64,000 nucleotides of DNA from Planctomycetaceae bacterium (GTDB lineage: Bacteria > Planctomycetota > Planctomycetia > Planctomycetales > Planctomycetaceae). Below are positions 1-8,941 of this stretch, piece by piece. The DNA is taken from assembly GCA_028284145.1 (NCBI GenBank), contig JANQSH010000051.1, positions 1 through 64,000 of the forward strand. The letters are read 5' to 3'. The position numbers and the translations under genes were made by a program. Within the stretch, counting starts at the first letter, position 1; each line of letters opens with the position of its first letter. Under the pieces are notes generated by a model. The model was not told the origin of the DNA, made no database searches, and was given only the letters and a program-made list of their open reading frames with translations.

Positions 1-3000
1 GCGGATTGGTCTCAGGGCAGGATTGGTTACACTGAAGCGAATTGCGGATTTCTGCCGAGAGGCGTTGCGGATTGGTCTCAGGGCAGGATTGGTTACACTC
101 ATCCAAAATGTGGCGTTGGCGGGTTAGTAGTTGCGGATTGGTCTCAGGGCAGGATTGGTTACACTAAGTCTTTCTCCACTTTATCGATGTGCTGGGTTGC
201 GGATTGGTCTCAGGGCAGGATTGGTTACACTCCGCTTTCTCACCACCCCGTTGAAGGAGACGTTGCGGATTGGTCTCAGGGCAGGATTGGTTACACTCTG
301 CGGCGCATGGAGAGAATAGCGGGTGTCGTTGCGGATTGGTCTCAGGGCAGGATTGGTTACACTATCACTGGCGATCGACGCGGCAGCCGCCGCGTTGCGG
401 ATTGGTCTCAGGGCAGGATTGGTTACACTCTGGTGACTTCCACACCGAGACGACGAGCCGTTGCGGATTGGTCTCAGGGCAGGATTGGTTACACTCGAAC
501 GCGACTCGTTCAAGCACGCGCTGTCGTTGCGGATTGGTCTCAGGGCAGGATTGGTTACACTGTCAAGACGGCTCCTGAACCACCGCTGTTTGTTGCGGAT
601 TGGTCTCAGGGCAGGATTGGTTACACTTACCTGATTGTTCCATGTGTCGAGTTCCCCGTTGCGGATTGGTCTCAGGGCAGGATTGGTTACACTGAGCGCT
701 TCGTCGCTTCCCAGATCGGCAATGTTGCGGATTGGTCTCAGGGCAGGATTGGTTACACTATTCTAAGTGCTGCACAAGTCACCCTGATCGTTGCGGATTG
801 GTCTCAGGGCAGGATTGGTTACACTCCCAACCGATAAGAGACACGTCGCTGATAGTTGCGGATTGGTCTCAGGGCAGGATTGGTTACACTAGGCCGTTGT
901 TGAGGGCTGACATTTCGCCGGTTGCGGATTGGTCTCAGGGCAGGATTGGTTACACTACGATTCTCGCGGCGACTGGTGACCCTCGAGTTGCGGATTGGTC
1001 TCAGGGCAGGATTGGTTACACTATCACTGCCACGCAAACTGCCCACACAGTGTTGCGGATTGGTCTCAGGGCAGGATTGGTTACACTCTTGCCTGCCAGA
1101 GATCCTGTTGCCTCGATGTTGCGGATTGGTCTCAGGGCAGGATTGGTTACACTTAAGCGAATTGCGGATTTCTGCCGAAGGCTGTTGCGGATTGGTCTCA
1201 GGGCAGGATTGGTTACACTCGGAGCCTGACACCGCCGAAGACTGGCCATGTTGCGGATTGGTCTCAGGGCAGGATTGGTTACACTGTCGGTGATTGCAGC
1301 ACGTCGCAACATCGAGTTGCGGATTGGTCTCAGGGCAGGATTGGTTACACTTGTAGACTCCGGTAAATCCACTGCTCTGATGTTGCGGATTGGTCTCAGG
1401 GCAGGATTGGTTACACTTGAAGCCGATCTACGAAGAGGCGAAGCTGAGTTGCGGATTGGTCTCAGGGCAGGATTGGTTACACTGAAGGATTCCGGCAAGG
1501 GGAAGGTCGTGTTGTTGCGGATTGGTCTCAGGGCAGGATTGGTTACACTGCGCGAACAACGATCAACAGTCATGTTGCAGTTGCGGATTGGTCTCAGGGC
1601 AGGATTGGTTACACTGTTCCCAATCGGACACGCCGGGACAGGTGCGTTGCGGATTGGTCTCAGGGCAGGATTGGTTACACTGACTGCATGTCATGCCACT
1701 CTTTGCCGTCAGTTGCGGATTGGTCTCAGGGCAGGATTGGTTACACTAGCCACCCAATTGGACGGCATGATCGGGCAGGTTGCGGATTGGTCTCAGGGCA
1801 GGATTGGTTACACTGCTGACATATGCGGCTGTCTGGCGTGCGGTGTTGCGGATTGGTCTCAGGGCAGGATTGGTTACACTAGACTCTACTTTTCCAGCAT
1901 GCGGTCTTGCGTTGCGGATTGGTCTCAGGGCAGGATTGGTTACACTCGATCGATGCTTACAATCGGTTTGCCGATCGTTGCGGATTGGTCTCAGGGCAGG
2001 ATTGGTTACACTATAAACCTCCGATTAACCCCCATTTCACTCGTTGCGGATTGGTCTCAGGGCAGGATTGGTTACACTTGCGTGTATCCCGTGCTCTTTC
2101 GCAATCAAGTTGCGGATTGGTCTCAGGGCAGGATTGGTTACACTGAATTTAGAGTTATTTTCTCCTGCTGCGGTGTTGCGGATTGGTCTCAGGGCAGGAT
2201 TGGTTACACTATCGCCGCATGTTTTGATCACGATCTCAAAGTTGCGGATTGGTCTCAGGGCAGGATTGGTTACACTATGCCAAACCCAATGATCAACACT
2301 CCCATGGTTGCGGATTGGTCTCAGGGCAGGATTGGTTACACTCGTTGCCTCAACAGTCTTTGTTTGCTGACTGTTGCGGATTGGTCTCAGGGCAGGATTG
2401 GTTACACTGAGCATTTGACCGACGAACAACGCAAAGCCGTTGCGGATTGGTCTCAGGGCAGGATTGGTTACACTGCCAAAATTGCCAGCGTGACATGAGC
2501 GTTAGTTGCGGATTGGTCTCAGGGCAGGATTGGTTACACTGACTGGCAAAACAGCCAGCGGCTAACTGTGTTGCGGATTGGTCTCAGGGCAGGATTGGTT
2601 ACACTGAACCGGAAACCGAGAAACCACCCGAGCCAGTTGCGGATTGGTCTCAGGGCAGGATTGGTTACACTAAGGTGCAGAGATGGCACGGTGTCTTGAT
2701 TGTTGCGGATTGGTCTCAGGGCAGGATTGGTTACACTAAAACTCCGCTTCGACATCGCCCCCGGTTCGTTGCGGATTGGTCTCAGGGCAGGATTGGTTAC
2801 ACTCAGGAACAACACGCACGCGAGAGTTGTGCCGTTGCGGATTGGTCTCAGGGCAGGATTGGTTACACTACACGCCACCTGACGCCTGAGTTCGCAAGGG
2901 TTGCGGATTGGTCTCAGGGCAGGATTGGTTACACTACGGCGCGGACCAGGCCACCTGTCCGTGACGTTGCGGATTGGTCTCAGGGCAGGATTGGTTACAC

Positions 3001-3330
3001 TTGCCAACCGATCACCCCGCATGCCTTGCGGGTTGCGGATTGGTCTCAGGGCAGGATTGGTTACACTTTCCGGTGGAATGGGACGCAGGCGTTGACGTTG
3101 CGGATTGGTCTCAGGGCAGGATTGGTTACACTCTTTTGGTCACACTCCCCACGCGGAGGATAGTTGCGGATTGGTCTCAGGGCAGGATTGGTTACACTAG
3201 TCCGCTGACTGTGGCAAATGCAAAAACGGTTGCGGATTGGTCTCAGGGCAGGATTGGTTACACTCCTGCGTACAAATACGAACCGTAAATAAACGTTGCG
3301 GATTGGTCTCAGGGCAGGATTGGTTACACT
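1..3330 (+). CRISPR. Type II-C CRISPR array, 51 repeats and 50 spacers
   Basis: There are 51 copies of a 36-bp repeat (begins GTTGCGGATTGG, ends TTACACT). The first lacks its first three bases at the window edge and the last is at 3295-3330. All copies read as identical. Spacers are 30 nt, except 29 nt at 826-854, 1023-1051, 2541-2569 and 3068-3096, and 31 nt at 1748-1778. Pairing with the tracrRNA anti-repeat at 7956-7992 sets the crRNA sense as the plus strand, convergent with cas2-cas1-cas9. No leader is visible at the left because the array is cut by the window. The 48 bp between the last repeat and the cas2 stop codon shows no clear leader. Each repeat ends in TACACT, a -10-like hexamer, as in Neisseria and Campylobacter II-C arrays where repeats carry promoters. 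Confidence 0.99.
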
Positions 3331-3378
3331 CCCTCCCGCCTAAACCCAATATCCGCATACAAATAGCACGAAAGGAGG

Positions 3379-3708
3379 TCAGAAAAGTTCCAGTTGATCA
3401 CCCGGTTCTTCAACTGATTTTCGCAGTTTTCCACAAAAAATTTCCATCCGTTCAAACTGTTTATCGGTGAATTTGAGGATTCGCACCTCGCCATCGGGAG
3501 GTACAGATTGCGCAACCCGTCTGGCGTGGACATCAGCATTCTCCTCACTGGGACAGGGACGGGCATACACCGAATATTGTAACTGCATAAAACCGTCCTG
3601 CAGCAGCATTTTGCGAAAAATCGCGTAGTTTCTGCGTGCTCGTTTTGTGTCGGTTGGCAGGTCGAACATGGTCATGACCCACATGCAGCGGTATCCGTTA
3701 ATTCGCAT
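3379..3708 (-). CDS. cas2: CRISPR-associated endoribonuclease Cas2
   Basis: A 109-residue protein of normal Cas2 length. Cas2 is the structural partner of Cas1 in the spacer-integration complex. The N-terminal ferredoxin-like strand ends in MFDLPTDTKR, with the conserved Asp of the family. The reading frame starts 37 bp inside the end of cas1. Internal Met codons at 3684 and 3675 are alternative starts that would reduce the overlap. The gene is the last of the cas9-cas1-cas2 series and lies 48 bp from the final CRISPR repeat, facing it. The family assignment is firm; the exact start is not. Confidence 0.95.
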   Translation of the reverse strand: MRINGYRCMWVMTMFDLPTDTKRARRNYAIFRKMLLQDGFMQLQYSVYARPCPSEENADVHARRVAQSVPPDGEVRILKFTDKQFERMEIFCGKLRKSVEEPGDQLELF

Positions 3709-4613
3709 ACTTCCGGGATCTCCAGTTGATCGGTCGAATCTTCAAAAGATTTTGCCAGTGATGAACAGTACCGCTGGATGGCCACCATCAACGGGCCCGT
3801 CGTTTCCCCCATACAGACAGTTAAAGTCATCAAGCGCAAGAGGGCCGACTTCGCCTCCGTTGTAATCTGCCTGTGCCCATTGAAATAGAGTTCGCGTACT
3901 TTGGCATCGACGATCGGTCTCAATGGTTCCAACAAATCATCGGCCAGACAGAACGCATTGGACCGATTGCAATGGTGAATCCCCAGGACCGGTAACAATC
4001 CTGCCGCAACAAGCGAGCGTGCAACGGTGGCCCGCATGATGGAGTATCCATAGTTGAGCAGTGAGTTGGGTTCCGCTCCCTCCCGAAGCCGCCGAAATGT
4101 CTCCGGTTTACTTTCGGGCAGATTCGGGTCGAACAGCCAGGCCGACCAATAGACCTTCGCCGCCTGTGCCTCATGGTTCTTGTTGTCTCCCGAACGGACG
4201 TCCTTTGCGAGTCTTTTAAGACGAGTCAAGGCGGCTGAATCCTTCCGCAAATTGCCCGCCTGTGCTTCGACTTTCGCGCGCACGATGTGCTGCCAAAGCT
4301 GCTTCTGGAGGGGTTTCTTGACGGAAAGTTGATCTCGAATTTTCCAGACAACCTGCGAATGATCGGCCAGTGGAAGCAGAACCCCGTTTGGCAAATGGTC
4401 GCGACCACAAAGGAGCAGGCTTGCCCCGGCATTGATAATCGATGATAGCGCAGCGTGGGTAAACGTCGTGCCGGGGTGATCAACGACCACAAGTCCCAAA
4501 TCCTCGCAGGGAATTGACCTGACGGTTTCGCCATCATGCTTGAGAACCAGTTGCCGGTTCTTCACGGCCAGATGCACGGGTTGTTGAGAGATCTCGATTG
4601 TGCGTTTGATCAT
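3672..4613 (-). CDS. cas1: CRISPR-associated endonuclease Cas1, type II
   Basis: A 313-residue integrase of the adaptation complex, typical length for type II Cas1. The N-terminal beta domain is followed by an alpha-helical catalytic domain. Expected metal-site residues are visible: Glu148 in HEAQAAKVYW, His213/His214 in LGIHH, and the acidic LADDLLEP segment around Glu229. The gene overlaps cas2 at its 3' end and follows cas9 after a 116-bp spacer with no obvious terminator, so co-transcription with cas9 is likely but not shown. Together with Cas2, and in type II systems also Cas9, it should insert new 30-bp spacers into the neighbouring array. Confidence 0.97.
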   Translation of the reverse strand: MIKRTIEISQQPVHLAVKNRQLVLKHDGETVRSIPCEDLGLVVVDHPGTTFTHAALSSIINAGASLLLCGRDHLPNGVLLPLADHSQVVWKIRDQLSVKKPLQKQLWQHIVRAKVEAQAGNLRKDSAALTRLKRLAKDVRSGDNKNHEAQAAKVYWSAWLFDPNLPESKPETFRRLREGAEPNSLLNYGYSIMRATVARSLVAAGLLPVLGIHHCNRSNAFCLADDLLEPLRPIVDAKVRELYFNGHRQITTEAKSALLRLMTLTVCMGETTGPLMVAIQRYCSSLAKSFEDSTDQLEIPEVCELTDTAACGS

Positions 4614-4729
4614 TGGGGTGCCTTTGTCACGCTTGAATCAGGCACCTCCCTGCGAATGGACATGGCCTGCTTGCCACGTCCTCCATCCAATTAATGATAC
4701 ACACCTGTAAGACCAAAAGCACACATTTT

Positions 4730-7700
4730 TCAGTCGTTTGCCCAGCGGATATTCCCAAGCAGATCGACCGTCACTTTTCTCGCCTGATATTTTTCCAGCA
4801 AACTTTTCAGCGTACAACCGATGTCCTTCTTGCTCGACGACCTGCGTGCATCGCAGGCACTGACCAGATGCACTCGCTGTTGCGTGGAGACCACAGTACT
4901 AACCACCATCAGTTTCTCAGAGCCGTCAACTCTGATCAGAACATGATCGCCCGTTGAGAGGGAAAAAAGAAACTCTGCTTCTTCAATGGTGGGATGCTGC
5001 CTCTGCACGATTTCATCGTGGCTGGCAAGACGTTGAGCTGCTTCCAGCCGTGTGACAAATACTCCGAGATATTTCCTCTTCCCTTTCTCGCTGACCTGAA
5101 AGAGGCAGACGTGATGGACGTCACCTGGCCTTATATGCAGGTGGCCCTCCTCTTTGTGGGCCAATCCCCGGACGGTGTTATCTTTTTTGAGCACTCGCAC
5201 CTTCTTGACCGGGACACCCGAAGGCAGTCGGAAATCGGACAACACACTTTTCCACAGGTTGTTATCTTTTTTGGATTTTCGACCAACTTCGATACCATTC
5301 TCTGACAGCCGTTGCGTCACGAGGTTGCGAACCGTCTCATCCCGGATCATTTCCACTTCATTAGGCGATAAATCAACAAGTGGCTTCCTCACGACCCACT
5401 CGCCTGGTGTCTCGGTGGGACCATAGTGCGTTTCTTCGTGAAGGGCTCCGCCAACTTTTCGCCTGACACGATGGGAGACATTGATGCCCTCAATGGCCTC
5501 ACGAACATCGTCACGGAAGGAGTCCCAGGGTTCGGCAGGGCGATCCATTGTTCGGTTGGAACGATCACCCGAGCGGCCTTTCGACAGCGCCTGCAAAGTG
5601 GAACGATTTGTGAATGCCAACACGATTGCGTCAATTGCATGGTGGCGATGGTCAGCCCGATTTTTTTCGCCGGGCCGGAGGTTGCCAGCTTCCTGCCACG
5701 CAGGGCTGTCGTTGAACTCTTCAAGAATGGTGCCCAACCCCCAAATGTGTCGGATTTCAGCCGTATGCCTCCCCTTCAAACCCAACACTTGATGTTTATG
5801 CTCAAACAGGCAACGAAGGTACTCCCCTGCGAGTCGGGCGATGTAAGATGTATCGACAAGTTGTCGGGCGATAAACTCGTCCACGTCCAACTGCTTCTGA
5901 ATGAATCGCTGGTATTTGGAATACGCGAATTTTCCGTCACGCATCAGACGCCCGGCCAACTGGCAAATATCGTCGTACCGTTTTGGAGCCGTTTCCGCCA
6001 ACCATTCGTAAGGCGTTCGATTTCCTTTATCGGAATTGCCCTTGCGGAAGCAGATGACCTTGTTGGCCTGCGAGTTATCCAGTGAGCGCGAGTAAGGAAG
6101 AATGTGGTCGATATCAATCTCGCCACCGAAGAGTTGTGCCATACTGATAGCACGGCCTGTATACAGACAGGTCTGTTCCTGGTCTTCCCACAGCAACAAT
6201 CGCAGAATGTTCTCTCGATTGACCTTCTGCCCCAACTCCACGAGTTGGTCGGCAGCCTTGGAACGTCGCCTCTCCTGATCGCGCATTTCGGCTGATGTTT
6301 TCTTTCGCTGTTCTCGGCCCTGCTTGACTTCGCGTGCCATTTCCAGATGAATATGATCCGGCTTGCCGTATTCCCTGATGATCGCGTTAACCAGTTTCCG
6401 CAATTCGACCATTGCACGACGAACGACGGGGTTCGGCAGGTCTCCAATTGGGCAATCACGTGTTCGTTCGGGCAGAGGTAACTTGTCAAATATGCGCATT
6501 TGCAATTGATCGCGACGCAGATACCCTGCAGCATGGACCGCCGAGTCAGACTCATCGTTGGCCATATACTGCAGCCCTTTCTCCATGTGTGGCAGCAGCT
6601 TCTTCAATGCCTCGCGGCTCAAATGGATATAACCCGCCGGCAATTCGATCTCCAACAGACAATCGATTTCCTCTTCGGTGAACTCATTCAGCTCGCGAAC
6701 GCGCCGTACGAATTCCTGATCATCGACATTTGGTTCCGTCATCCATTCCACAACTCTGGTTTTGACTTCATCTGGCCGCCCATACCAGGTTTTGTCGAGA
6801 GCTTTGTGGAGAACGGCGTCGGTCGCCATCCCCAACAGTTTCGGACGTTTTCCCATCTCCAGATTGAACTTCACCGACTCCAGAAATCCAAGCGCCTCCT
6901 TGATTTTGGCGAACGTCATTTCCTTTTGCTTTGACAACTTATCGATCAGTAGCGTTCTCTGCTCGTCGTTGAGAGTGTGTTCATCATTCGTTTCCGGAGA
7001 TGTGTACCGCAAGTTGTTTACTTCCTGCAAAAGGCGAAACTTCTGTGCCAACCGATCTGCCCTGGGACATCGTTTTTTCTTTTTCTCAAGCTCGCATTCT
7101 CCAATGACCGATGTTGGCCAGTACATTTTTCTTTGAAAAAACATCAGGCCAAACAGCCCGAAATGCTCAAGCCAGGTCTTATCTTGAGGGCATTCAATCG
7201 GCACCTTTGGAACGGCATCTTCGCCGACTTCACCATATCGGAGTTCATCGGTAAGAAGTTCACCATGAAATGCTTTCTGGGTCTCCCAGATTTGTTTGAA
7301 TTCATTGATCAGCATTTGACGGCGCGTGTGCTGCCCCCGAGCTCGATGTTCATCACCCAACGGTATTTCTCCCGGCTTTGCCACCTTCTCATACAAATGT
7401 TCTCCGAGAGTCTTGTCCCCCATTTCGTCAGCCAGTTCGCTGATTTCTGCCAGCATCCCTTTCACTTCTGAATCCGTTCGATCTTTTTTTCGATTCGACA
7501 GGAAACCACGACGCTGGTTGAGGTGATAAAAGGCTCGACCGAGTTCAAATTCCGTCAATTTCTCCGACGCGGCTTTTGCGCGAATCTCATAAGGGTCCAG
7601 GGCCATCACCTCGGCCATTTGCTCTTTGTCAGTCGGCAACAGCCCACTCGATACCAGAGCCGATCGCAGCAACTGCTTTCGTTTTGAACGACGTTGATGC

Positions 7701-7888
7701 TGACGACGCATTCCGCGAGCAGTACGTCGCTGCTCGTTCCGCGACTTCTCTTTAGCGGTATCAAATGCGTCCACCCCTTCCGGAAACACTCTGACACCTG
7801 TTGCGATGATCTCCTTCTTTGATTGGCTGACGAGCGCCCAACCGATGGAATTTGGCCCCAGATCCAAACCGAGAGTGACGTCTGACAT
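4730..7888 (-). CDS. cas9: CRISPR-associated endonuclease Cas9, subtype II-C
   Basis: RNA-guided DNA endonuclease of 1052 residues, the compact size of subtype II-C. Numbered from the ATG at 7888, RuvC-I carries Asp9 (LGLDLGPNSIGW), an Arg-rich bridge helix lies at about 48-75, RuvC-II carries Glu516 (HIHLEMARE), HNH carries His595 (EIDIDHILP) and RuvC-III carries His750/Asp753 (HHAIDA). All catalytic residues are present, so both nuclease sites should be active. The C-terminal 250 or so residues form the PAM-interacting region. The start at 7888 is preferred over 7927 because AAGGGA lies just upstream and the protein then begins right before RuvC-I. No cas4 or csn2 is present, which fits II-C. 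The tracrRNA is divergent upstream. Confidence 0.98.
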   Translation of the reverse strand: MSDVTLGLDLGPNSIGWALVSQSKKEIIATGVRVFPEGVDAFDTAKEKSRNEQRRTARGMRRQHQRRSKRKQLLRSALVSSGLLPTDKEQMAEVMALDPYEIRAKAASEKLTEFELGRAFYHLNQRRGFLSNRKKDRTDSEVKGMLAEISELADEMGDKTLGEHLYEKVAKPGEIPLGDEHRARGQHTRRQMLINEFKQIWETQKAFHGELLTDELRYGEVGEDAVPKVPIECPQDKTWLEHFGLFGLMFFQRKMYWPTSVIGECELEKKKKRCPRADRLAQKFRLLQEVNNLRYTSPETNDEHTLNDEQRTLLIDKLSKQKEMTFAKIKEALGFLESVKFNLEMGKRPKLLGMATDAVLHKALDKTWYGRPDEVKTRVVEWMTEPNVDDQEFVRRVRELNEFTEEEIDCLLEIELPAGYIHLSREALKKLLPHMEKGLQYMANDESDSAVHAAGYLRRDQLQMRIFDKLPLPERTRDCPIGDLPNPVVRRAMVELRKLVNAIIREYGKPDHIHLEMAREVKQGREQRKKTSAEMRDQERRRSKAADQLVELGQKVNRENILRLLLWEDQEQTCLYTGRAISMAQLFGGEIDIDHILPYSRSLDNSQANKVICFRKGNSDKGNRTPYEWLAETAPKRYDDICQLAGRLMRDGKFAYSKYQRFIQKQLDVDEFIARQLVDTSYIARLAGEYLRCLFEHKHQVLGLKGRHTAEIRHIWGLGTILEEFNDSPAWQEAGNLRPGEKNRADHRHHAIDAIVLAFTNRSTLQALSKGRSGDRSNRTMDRPAEPWDSFRDDVREAIEGINVSHRVRRKVGGALHEETHYGPTETPGEWVVRKPLVDLSPNEVEMIRDETVRNLVTQRLSENGIEVGRKSKKDNNLWKSVLSDFRLPSGVPVKKVRVLKKDNTVRGLAHKEEGHLHIRPGDVHHVCLFQVSEKGKRKYLGVFVTRLEAAQRLASHDEIVQRQHPTIEEAEFLFSLSTGDHVLIRVDGSEKLMVVSTVVSTQQRVHLVSACDARRSSSKKDIGCTLKSLLEKYQARKVTVDLLGNIRWAND

Positions 7889-7920
7889 GACCGTCCCTTC
7901 GCTAAAGTGATACTTAATAC

Positions 7921-7949
7921 TTGACAACCGGCTACTGTGTTAGGATGAT
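7921..7949 (+). promoter_or_regulatory. Promoter of tracrRNA
   Basis: A consensus -35 box TTGACA (7921-7926), a 17-bp spacer and the -10-like GATGAT (7944-7949). Initiation 6-8 nt downstream would fall at about 7956, exactly where the anti-repeat begins. It lies in the 67-bp interval between the cas9 start codon and the tracrRNA. Assigned from sequence only. Confidence 0.65.
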
Positions 7950-7955
7950 CACTTC

Positions 7956-8060
7956 AGTGTAACCAATCTTGCCCTGTGATTCTTTTCGTAACAAGAAGAA
8001 AAATTCGCAGGCACTGCTCCACGGAGCAACGAGCCGCAATGCCTTGCAGTGCGGCTTTTT
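7956..8060 (+). ncRNA. tracrRNA for Cas9
   Basis: Positions 7956-7992 form an anti-repeat that pairs along the whole 36-nt repeat. Eight pairs including G-U wobbles lie at the spacer-proximal end of the repeat. A small internal loop follows, then a long stem ending in AGTGTAACC against the repeat's 3' end. Downstream is a hairpin TGCTC-CACG-GAGCA (8015-8028) and then a terminator stem. The order anti-repeat, short hairpin, terminator matches known II-C tracrRNAs. The full anti-repeat would give RNase III a long duplex to process. Because the plus strand reads anti-repeat then structured tail, the array must be transcribed on the plus strand. Confidence 0.9.
8032..8060 (+). terminator. Intrinsic terminator of tracrRNA
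   Basis: Stem AGCCGCA (8032-8038) pairs with TGCGGCT (8050-8056). An inner TGC/GCA extension closes a CTT loop, and a T-run follows to 8060. It forms the 3' end of the tracrRNA. Confidence 0.85.
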
Positions 8061-8295
8061 GTTTTCCGGGCATGTTTTGTTTGCCGGTTTCGACCATCGT
8101 GTCACAGCGGGAAACGTTGTTGAGTACTTTGCTCGCTTTGTGAATTCGTCTGGCGAAAACATTGCCGGCTGGTTTTTCCGACAGCGTTGCCTTCCACTGG
8201 TCGAGTTGCGCTTTCAGCCATCTGGAAATTTTGCACCGGTGAGTTTGCAGAACGTCGGTGTGTGAGAGAACCGCCGCGTGAATGCTGTCCTGCTC
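8061..8295. other. Intergenic region between tracrRNA and TPR-like gene
   Basis: No supported gene. A minus-strand frame stays open from about 8297 to 7953, but it has no start codon, no ribosome site and runs antisense through the tracrRNA. No repeat or terminator for the upstream minus-strand gene was recognised. Confidence 0.5.
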
Positions 8296-8880
8296 TCAAT
8301 TCCCCGGCCCACGATCTGAGTCTTCATTCGAATCATTTTCGGAATCAGGATCGCTGACTTCATCGGCTGTCTCGCCTGTGACCAGATCATGAATCTGGCG
8401 GAACAGTGGTCCCAATGCAGAGCCATGCGGAATCTCTTTTGCCGCCAGCAGCAGTTCGTCGGCCTGTTGTTGACAGCCGGTTTGCTTATGAGCCGCCGCG
8501 AGGAAGAGCAACGCGATACATTCGTTGTTGTTGGTTCCCAGACCCGCTTCGCGTGCGTGTGTGAGGTGTTCGATTGCGGCGTCGAATTCATCATCGATCA
8601 TTGCCAGCCAACCGCTGGCCATGTGGTAATTTGCAAAATGTCGACGAGCAAGCAAACGGGGGAAAAAGACCGAATCGACCAGTGATCGAGCGTGGCGAAA
8701 GTCCTGTCTGTTCAATGCGGTGATGGCGGCGTAGACCGATCCATATCGAAAATATCCGAACAGAAACAATGCACCACAGGCCAGAAAACCCCATCCGGCC
8801 ACGTTCCCGCTGGAGAGCATCATCCCACCCAGAACAACGGTGACGACGATAAGCACGATACGGACAATGGGAGAAAACAT
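8296..8880 (-). CDS. TPR-like membrane protein of unknown function
   Basis: A 194-residue protein from the ATG at 8880, which has GAGG eight bases upstream; the frame could extend to 8964 into purQ. Two hydrophobic segments near the N-terminus (IVRIVLIVVTVVLGG and WGFLACGALFLFGYF) form a membrane hairpin. They are followed by a helical region with TPR-like spacing (ASGWLAMIDDEFDAAIEHLTHA, LFLAAAHKQTGCQQQADELL) and a Glu/Asp-rich tail. It lies 61 bp downstream of purQ on the same strand and may be co-transcribed. No catalytic motif is visible. Probably a cytoplasm-facing protein-interaction module anchored in the membrane. Confidence 0.75.
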   Translation of the reverse strand: MFSPIVRIVLIVVTVVLGGMMLSSGNVAGWGFLACGALFLFGYFRYGSVYAAITALNRQDFRHARSLVDSVFFPRLLARRHFANYHMASGWLAMIDDEFDAAIEHLTHAREAGLGTNNNECIALLFLAAAHKQTGCQQQADELLLAAKEIPHGSALGPLFRQIHDLVTGETADEVSDPDSENDSNEDSDRGPGN

Positions 8881-8941
8881 GCGTTCTGCCTCATACTTTT
8901 CGCGCCGGCAACAGTCTGGCTCCGGCAATCGAACGGGCGAC

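Noticed and set aside
131-3288. Long frames through the CRISPR array on both strands
   Set aside because: The 36-bp repeat has a multiple of three bases and 30-bp spacers keep frame, so repeat-translated frames (VADWSQGRIGYT and SVTNPALRPIRN) arise by default. No start or ribosome signal.
5426-6085. 219-codon frame opposite cas9
   Set aside because: Lies antisense to the RuvC-HNH part of a clearly real cas9; shadow frame.
7888-7992. tracrRNA on the minus strand using the same anti-repeat
   Set aside because: On that strand the sequence after the anti-repeat runs into cas9 without hairpins or terminator, whereas the plus strand has a promoter, two hairpins and a T-run.
7953-8297. Minus-strand open stretch through the tracrRNA
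   Set aside because: No start codon, antisense to a structured RNA gene and no family resemblance.
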